This document shows, piece after piece, positions 13,837 through 18,509 of a stretch of DNA of 18,509 nt. A program made the position numbers and the translations under genes. The stretch is from NCBI GenBank assembly GCA_945788155.1, contig CALZKX010000119.1:1-18509 (forward strand). The letters run 5' to 3'. This DNA comes from an uncultured Flavobacteriaceae bacterium (GTDB lineage Bacteria > Bacteroidota > Bacteroidia > Flavobacteriales > Flavobacteriaceae). Every line of letters begins with the position of its first letter. Position 1 is the stretch's first letter. The notes under the pieces are model-generated. The model did no database searches and was not told where the DNA came from. It saw only the letters and a list, made by a program, of their open reading frames with translations.

Positions 13837-16551
13837 TTAAAGTTGGTATCGCAATCTAAAGGACACATATCTTGGTTGTATAAAATATTCGGTAGCACTA
13901 ACCGATACTGCTCCTGCACTACTATTATTTTGAGATCTAGTATCCAATAAGTTAGTGGCTTTAATTTCGTATTCGAATTTTGCGTCTCGATTTTTTCTAT
14001 AAGAGAGGGATGCGTTCCAAAACTCGTAGGTATTTATCGTCTTATCTTGATCACTAAAATCGTTATATGAATAATCCGTTCTAAACGTAAATGCTTTTAA
14101 AATTAATGCATCTACTTCTATAGAAGGTGCTTTTGTATAGAATTTTGTACTTCCACCTCGCCCTTGTTGATTGTCTTGAATTCGATAGCTATATCCAATT
14201 TCTACATTTGGTGCTGTTCTAAAGTTTGTTCTTAATTGTGCAACATAGTTTTGTGTAAAACTCTCATTTACAGAACGTGTGTTTTGTATAAATTGATTGA
14301 ATTTTGAATAGCTAAAATTTCCTCTTAAAGTCCCTCTAATTTTATTAAAAGTCCGCTGAAAACGTCCTGATGCACTTACACTTTCATCAGCAAAACCCGA
14401 GTTAAAAGGCGAGCTGATATTTACCACACTTCCAGGCTCAAAAGTTGATCTATTTCTAATATTATCAATGCTCTTATTATAGTTTATATTGGCAAATACA
14501 TTGGTATAATTAAACATATTAAAACTATAATAATTTAGGCTAATGTTATGCGATAAGGCATTTTCAAGTTCAGGATCTCCAGCAAATAAGGAGTTGTAAT
14601 TGTTCAACACCAATCCGCTTGCAAATTTTGACACATCGGTAAATTGTGTTTGCATACGATAGTTTAACACAATTTGTTCACTCTTTTTTAATTGCATGCG
14701 CATATTAAAATCTGGAAGCACCCTAAAGAAATTATCTATTGTTTCTGTGCCATATTGGTCGTTTTTTGCACTATAAGCATGCGCTGAAACTCCTGGTGTA
14801 AACGTGAAAATACCAGATTTTAAACGATAGTGAATACCTAAATACACATCGCTAAAACTATAATCGATATCATTATCATCTAAACCTCCATTAATTGTTG
14901 GTGTTGGATTAAACTGGGAACCATCATCTAAAAATTGAAAAATATTTGAATTGAATTTTTGATTGCTTAAAATAGTTCCAAGAGTGAAATTAATATCGCT
15001 TTTTGTGTTTAGAATATTCCAATAATCAAGCTTAGCATCTAATTGATTTGTCTTAATACGCTTGTCTTGAGCAATGTTATAATCTAGTTGTGCGCCTTCT
15101 AAACCTAAATTACTCGCTGTGCCATCATAATCATCTTTATCTGCTAAAATGGCGTTGTAAAACGGATCTTCATCGCTTAGTAAATGCTGAGCTTCCAGTG
15201 CAAATATATTCGTATCATCAAGCGTGTAATAATAATTCAAATTTTGATTAATGCTATAAGGACTAGAGCTTTCAATTTGATTGATATCACCAACAACTGA
15301 TGATAAAAACCCTTGGTCCTGTCTTTCTTTTGAAATTTTACCAAACATATCATAATCTAGTTGGTTGTTAAGATTTGGTTTATATTTTGCCGACAACTTC
15401 AACATGGCCAAATCGCTGTTTTGAAGTGTATTGTTTTCGGTTCTTTCATCAGGGATTCCCAAATCAGGATCGGTATATTGAATATCTCTATTTTCTTGAA
15501 TTTCAGTTTTAGTATTAGAAAAAATAGCAAACCCACTAAGGTCTAAAGCTTTGTTTGGCGCCCAACTAAAGTTGGCAGCACCAAACTTGGTTTCAATGTC
15601 TTTAGCTCGATTGTTTTGCGTTGATAAAAAGCCTAAAGCATTACTTCCTAAATTAATATTTGTGCCACTAGATCTGCTTGGCCCCCTAAAGCCTCCTGAA
15701 AAATTAAAATAGTCTCGTCTTGTAAAAGCCACTTCACCTAGGTTGTTTAAATCTCCAATAATATTAATGCTGTATTTTGGGCTGTAATAAAATAATTTAG
15801 GTTGAAACATATACAATCCTCCATTGGGCGAATCACCACCTCCTGCTGTAATGTCACCAAACCAGAAATTGGTTTTCCCTTCTTTAAGCTTAATGTTAAT
15901 AGCTACGTTATCTTGGTTGTTGGTTACACCACTTAATTGCCCAACCTCAGCATAGTTTTTAAGTACTTGTACTTTATCTACAGCATTTGATGGAATGTTT
16001 TTGGTTGCCAGTTTAGAATCGCCATCAAAGAATTCTTTGCCTTCAACCATAACTTTAGACACGACTTTGCCTTCAACTTCTACTTGACCATCATCATTAA
16101 TTTCAACACCTGGTAAGTTTTTTAAAACATCTTCCAGCTTTCTTTCGGTTCCTGTTTTAAAGGAATCGGCATTATATACCAATGTATCTCCTCTTACCGA
16201 AACTGGCATTTCATAGGTAAGTTCAATTTCGTCCAAAGCGTTGTCTGGCAATAGTGTAAAGTTTTTAGTAACACTTTCGGTTTTGGTCACTAAACTGTCT
16301 TTGGTTGTTTTCATACCAATATAACTTACCTGAATTTCGTATTTAGAATTCTCTTTAAGGTTTAATTTATATCGGCCTTGGTCGTTGGTTATACCATAGG
16401 AATCTAAAATTTTTGTTTCTTGATTGATTGCAATAACATTGGCTAGCTCTAACGGATTGCCAATACTATCTTTTACAACTCCCTCTACTTTTACTTGGGT
16501 AAAAGCTGTGCTAGCTACTAGCAAAATAATTGCAGTAATTAATTGTTTCAT
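13837..16551 (-). CDS. Outer-membrane beta-barrel protein with N-terminal carboxypeptidase-regulatory-like domain (TonB-receptor-like)
   Basis: A 904-aa precursor with a signal peptide (MKQLITAIILLVASTAFTQ). It is followed by a carboxypeptidase-D regulatory-like beta-sandwich (about 20-95: VEGVVKDSIGNPLELANV, ITNDQGRYKLNL). A plug-like domain (about 105-230) includes ERKLEDVLKNLPGVEINDDGQVEVEGK. The rest is a long barrel rich in alternating aromatic and polar strands that ends in RYVSFRLRYQL. This is the OMP_b-brl_3 type of TonB-dependent-receptor relative, common in Bacteroidota. No SusD partner, FecR or sigma factor is present nearby, so the substrate cannot be guessed. ATG at 16551 lies 39 nt after the stop of the GLPGLI gene, which indicates co-transcription. 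The pairing of this barrel type with GLPGLI proteins is recurrent in the phylum as I recall, but the joint function is unknown. Confidence 0.88.
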   Translation of the reverse strand: MKQLITAIILLVASTAFTQVKVEGVVKDSIGNPLELANVIAINQETKILDSYGITNDQGRYKLNLKENSKYEIQVSYIGMKTTKDSLVTKTESVTKNFTLLPDNALDEIELTYEMPVSVRGDTLVYNADSFKTGTERKLEDVLKNLPGVEINDDGQVEVEGKVVSKVMVEGKEFFDGDSKLATKNIPSNAVDKVQVLKNYAEVGQLSGVTNNQDNVAINIKLKEGKTNFWFGDITAGGGDSPNGGLYMFQPKLFYYSPKYSINIIGDLNNLGEVAFTRRDYFNFSGGFRGPSRSSGTNINLGSNALGFLSTQNNRAKDIETKFGAANFSWAPNKALDLSGFAIFSNTKTEIQENRDIQYTDPDLGIPDERTENNTLQNSDLAMLKLSAKYKPNLNNQLDYDMFGKISKERQDQGFLSSVVGDINQIESSSPYSINQNLNYYYTLDDTNIFALEAQHLLSDEDPFYNAILADKDDYDGTASNLGLEGAQLDYNIAQDKRIKTNQLDAKLDYWNILNTKSDINFTLGTILSNQKFNSNIFQFLDDGSQFNPTPTINGGLDDNDIDYSFSDVYLGIHYRLKSGIFTFTPGVSAHAYSAKNDQYGTETIDNFFRVLPDFNMRMQLKKSEQIVLNYRMQTQFTDVSKFASGLVLNNYNSLFAGDPELENALSHNISLNYYSFNMFNYTNVFANINYNKSIDNIRNRSTFEPGSVVNISSPFNSGFADESVSASGRFQRTFNKIRGTLRGNFSYSKFNQFIQNTRSVNESFTQNYVAQLRTNFRTAPNVEIGYSYRIQDNQQGRGGSTKFYTKAPSIEVDALILKAFTFRTDYSYNDFSDQDKTINTYEFWNASLSYRKNRDAKFEYEIKATNLLDTRSQNNSSAGAVSVSATEYFIQPRYVSFRLRYQL

Positions 16552-16590
16552 TTAGATGTTTTTAGTTGAGATTTTTTAGATTAATTAATT

Positions 16591-17460
16591 TTAATGCCTT
16601 ACGCCTCCTGAGCGACCTCTTCCTCTCATATTCCTCATTTCGTCGATTTTTTCTTTTACTATTTTTGAATATTCGGCTTGAGTCACTTCTTTGCCTTTCG
16701 ATGGACGCTTTATGTCTTCTTTTTCACCTGGGTTTAATACAATTTTAGAACATAGTATCGTTGTTCTTCCTGCGCTAACTTCTAGTATTAATCCTGGAAG
16801 TCCCCAATATTCGTCTGGACCTTGATTAATTGGTATTTGAGGCGTGTACCAAGCTGTTACTATTTGTGTTTTAGGTATTTCAATCTCATCCATTGGGTTG
16901 TTTGTTTGTGTAGAATCTTTAGCTTTTGCGTTGTCTTCATTACCTCTATCTCTTCTTCTGGCACTCATAAAATCGGTATCGTCCAATTTTACAACCGCTG
17001 TGGCTTTCATAGCTAAATACTTCCCTATTTGTTTTGTTTCGGCTGTCATTACCCACTCCAACTTTTTTAATTCATCGTTTACTAAAAATTGTTTTCCAAA
17101 AAATTCTTGTTCTATAAGTAATTTATTTTCTTTTACGTTTTTGTATTGATCACCTCCTCCCATAGACATGGCTCCAAAACGCATTCCACCACCACCAGGG
17201 GCTTCTAATTTTTCTTCTTCTTTATATATGGATTCTTCTTTATTGAAGGTGAGAATAAATGTTTTTTCGAACATGCTCTTCATTCGTTCTTCAATTCGCT
17301 TTTTCATGTCAGGGCTCATCTCTCTTCCTCCAAAATTACCCATATCTATGGTTGTTTTTGAGAAATAATATGCTTTTCCTTGAAATTCCTGTGCAAAAGA
17401 AAACGCAGAAATAATGATAGCTAAACAGCTAATTATTAATTTAATAGAATTTGATTTCAT
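16591..17460 (-). CDS. GLPGLI family secreted protein, copy 2 (Gly/Arg-rich tail)
   Basis: A 289-aa precursor with a signal peptide ending about SFAQ (residue 24). The family motif GLPGLILEV is at 220-228, preceded by AWYTPQIPINQGP. Similarity to the upstream copy runs along the whole length (FEKTFILTFNKEESIYKEEE, CSKIVLNP, KGKEVTQAEY), so the two are tandem duplicates. This copy has Ala150 where the other has a Cys (KYLAMK against DYTCYK), keeps Cys237, and ends in a short Gly/Arg-rich tail (RGRGRSGG). It also has a Gly/Met-rich stretch at about 88-103. The biochemical role of GLPGLI proteins is not known to me; they are expected in the periplasm or at the surface. It is followed after 39 nt by the beta-barrel gene. 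Confidence 0.88.
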   Translation of the reverse strand: MKSNSIKLIISCLAIIISAFSFAQEFQGKAYYFSKTTIDMGNFGGREMSPDMKKRIEERMKSMFEKTFILTFNKEESIYKEEEKLEAPGGGGMRFGAMSMGGGDQYKNVKENKLLIEQEFFGKQFLVNDELKKLEWVMTAETKQIGKYLAMKATAVVKLDDTDFMSARRRDRGNEDNAKAKDSTQTNNPMDEIEIPKTQIVTAWYTPQIPINQGPDEYWGLPGLILEVSAGRTTILCSKIVLNPGEKEDIKRPSKGKEVTQAEYSKIVKEKIDEMRNMRGRGRSGGVRH

Positions 17461-17489
17461 TTTTTTTAAAGTCTAAAAGTTTATGTTAA

Positions 17490-17510
17490 AAATACGTTTA
17501 ACACGTATTT
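17490..17510. repeat. Inverted repeat between the two GLPGLI genes
   Basis: AAATACGT (17490-17497) and ACGTATTT (17503-17510) are perfect 8-bp inverted arms around TTAAC, in the 103-nt gap between the two GLPGLI genes and 30 nt upstream of copy 2. The minus-strand side runs into five T, so it could be a weak terminator that lowers downstream expression. It could equally be an operator dyad. The stem is AT-rich, so the terminator reading is weak. Confidence 0.5.
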
Positions 17511-17563
17511 GACTATAAAAATGATGATTGGTTTAATTGGGTTGTGTTAAATATTCTGGAAAA

Positions 17564-18409
17564 TTAATTTCCAATACGAATTTCGATGCTATTTCCATCG
17601 TGTCTTTCACGATTGTTTCTAAAGCGTTCTCTCATTTCTTTCATCTTCTTCTCCATAATCGCATCGTACTTTTTTTGAGTTACTTCTTGACCTTTTTTAG
17701 GTTCTTTTATCTCAATTGATTTCTCTGGGTTTAACACCACTTTGCTACACATTAAAGTTTGGGTGCCATCAGTAACTTCTAGAATCAAACCTGGTAACCC
17801 ATGATAATTTCCTGGCCCATTATTTACTGGGATTTGTGGTGTGTACCATGCAGTAATGGTAATTTCTTCCATTTTTGGTTTCGTTTCTTCATCAAGATCT
17901 TTATCACCATTAACGCTTATACCACTTTCACGAACTTCTACTTCTCTTTTAAAAGTAGCCTTATAGCAAGTATAATCTCCAATGTTTTTTGTTTCACTTG
18001 CTAATTCCCAATTTAAATCTTCTAATTTATCTTGAATTAAAAACAGCTTGCTATACGATTCGTTTTGATTTGTATACCTGTTTTCTTTGATGTTTTTATA
18101 TAACACATCAGAGCCTCCACTAGTACTAATCATAATGCTCATACCTGAGGGTTGTGGTGGAGCCAATGATTCTTCTTCTTTATATATTGAGACTTCTTTG
18201 TTAAATGTAAGAAGGTATGTTTTTTCAAATTGTTTTTTCATCATAGCCATCATGCTTTTGTGCATGTCTGAATTCATTTGGGTACTGTCTAACTTAATGT
18301 CAAACTTTCGGTGTGACTTGTAAGTTGCTATACCTTGAAAATCTTGAGCGATCATACTTGAAGATACAAGCACCATAACTATCACTAATAATTTTGTCAA
18401 TCTGTTCAT
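17564..18409 (-). CDS. GLPGLI family secreted protein, copy 1
   Basis: A 281-aa precursor with a signal peptide (MNRLTKLLVIVMVLVSSSMIAQ). The GLPGLI motif is at 204-209 within NYHGLPGLILEVTDG, preceded by AWYTPQIPVNNGP. Two cysteines remain in the mature chain, Cys148 (GDYTCYK) and Cys221 (LMCSKVV). They sit in segments flanking the motif and could form a disulfide in the periplasm. The C-terminal part is strongly charged (KKYDAIMEKKMKEMRERFRNNRERH) and probably helical. ATG at 18409. It is the first gene of the envelope cluster, with a repeat-bearing promoter region upstream, and it is followed by a diverged duplicate. Function is unknown beyond family membership. Confidence 0.88.
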   Translation of the reverse strand: MNRLTKLLVIVMVLVSSSMIAQDFQGIATYKSHRKFDIKLDSTQMNSDMHKSMMAMMKKQFEKTYLLTFNKEVSIYKEEESLAPPQPSGMSIMISTSGGSDVLYKNIKENRYTNQNESYSKLFLIQDKLEDLNWELASETKNIGDYTCYKATFKREVEVRESGISVNGDKDLDEETKPKMEEITITAWYTPQIPVNNGPGNYHGLPGLILEVTDGTQTLMCSKVVLNPEKSIEIKEPKKGQEVTQKKYDAIMEKKMKEMRERFRNNRERHDGNSIEIRIGN

Positions 18410-18438
18410 TTTCTTTTTGATTTATAATTTTGATGTTA

Positions 18439-18446
18439 CAAATATG
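18439..18446 (-). promoter_or_regulatory. Possible -7 element of the GLPGLI/beta-barrel operon
   Basis: CATATTTG on the minus strand (one mismatch to TAnnTTTG) ends 29 nt before the ATG of the first GLPGLI gene. No good -33 box is seen. A phased repeat array (18469-18494) begins 22 nt further upstream, where an activator would sit. Confidence 0.4.
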
Positions 18447-18468
18447 CTTTACAATTTACGATTTTACC

Positions 18469-18494
18469 GTTAACTAGTGTTAACTAGTGTTAAC
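18469..18494. repeat. 10-bp phased GTTAACTAGT direct repeat upstream of the GLPGLI operon
   Basis: The unit GTTAACTAGT occurs twice in full and once in part, so GTTAAC palindromes recur at 18469, 18479 and 18489, exactly 10 bp apart. ACTAGT palindromes lie between them. One-turn spacing puts the same half-sites on one face of the helix. The location just upstream of a weak promoter box suggests an activator-binding array. The binding protein is unknown. Confidence 0.6.
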
Positions 18495-18509
18495 CGATTG
18501 GTTTTATAG

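Noticed and set aside
13704..13919. Minus-strand open frame of 71 codons spanning the end of the beta-barrel gene and the spacer after it
   Set aside because: It overlaps the barrel C-terminus in another frame and has no family resemblance. The hydrophobic end comes from AT-rich spacer.
16591..17460. Lipoprotein signal at Cys12 of GLPGLI copy 2
   Set aside because: The Cys is inside the hydrophobic core with most of the core after it. Cleavage after SFAQ-type residues fits a standard signal peptide better.

Overview
The window looks like a chromosomal segment of a Flavobacteriaceae-type Bacteroidota. The DNA is AT-rich. It carries GLPGLI-family secreted proteins and an outer-membrane beta-barrel protein with an N-terminal carboxypeptidase-regulatory-like domain. 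TAnnTTTG-type -7 promoter elements are present and Shine-Dalgarno sequences are inconspicuous. No tRNA, rRNA, CRISPR array or transposase was seen.

Region 1 (1-8300, minus strand) is a branched-chain amino acid operon in the order ilvD-ilvB-ilvN-ilvC-ilvA, followed 17 nt later by an aldehyde dehydrogenase of the NADP-dependent glyceraldehyde-3-phosphate dehydrogenase (GapN) type, cut by the window edge. Threonine deaminase supplies 2-oxobutanoate. Acetohydroxyacid synthase (IlvBN), ketol-acid reductoisomerase (IlvC) and dihydroxyacid dehydratase (IlvD) then carry both the Ile and Val branches. A 20-codon leader peptide, half Ile/Val/Leu, lies upstream of ilvD. It is followed by mutually exclusive antiterminator and terminator hairpins, a classic transcription-attenuation arrangement. 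Three of the operon's spacers hold unrelated dyad repeats, one of them a 117-bp imperfect inverted repeat.

Region 2 (8300-9860, plus strand) is metK (S-adenosylmethionine synthetase), divergent from the ilv operon, with its own intrinsic terminator. The metK 5' region contains a candidate compact pseudoknot with the layout of a SAM-II-type riboswitch. The 690-bp ilvD-metK gap may therefore hold two different RNA-based feedback devices on opposite strands.

Region 3 (9860-12050, plus strand) is a two-gene type II restriction-modification module. It has an ApaLI-like PD-(D/E)XK endonuclease with an N-terminal SAP-like segment and a forced TTG start, overlapping by 14 nt a beta-class amino-methyltransferase. 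This is the only clearly accessory piece. A bidirectional terminator separates it from region 4.

Region 4 (12050-18509, minus strand) encodes cell-envelope proteins. Two tandem GLPGLI paralogues are followed, after 39 nt, by a 904-aa outer-membrane beta-barrel protein, and then by a secreted M28 zinc peptidase that is probably transcribed separately. Upstream of the first GLPGLI gene is a 10-bp-phased GTTAAC repeat that looks like an operator.
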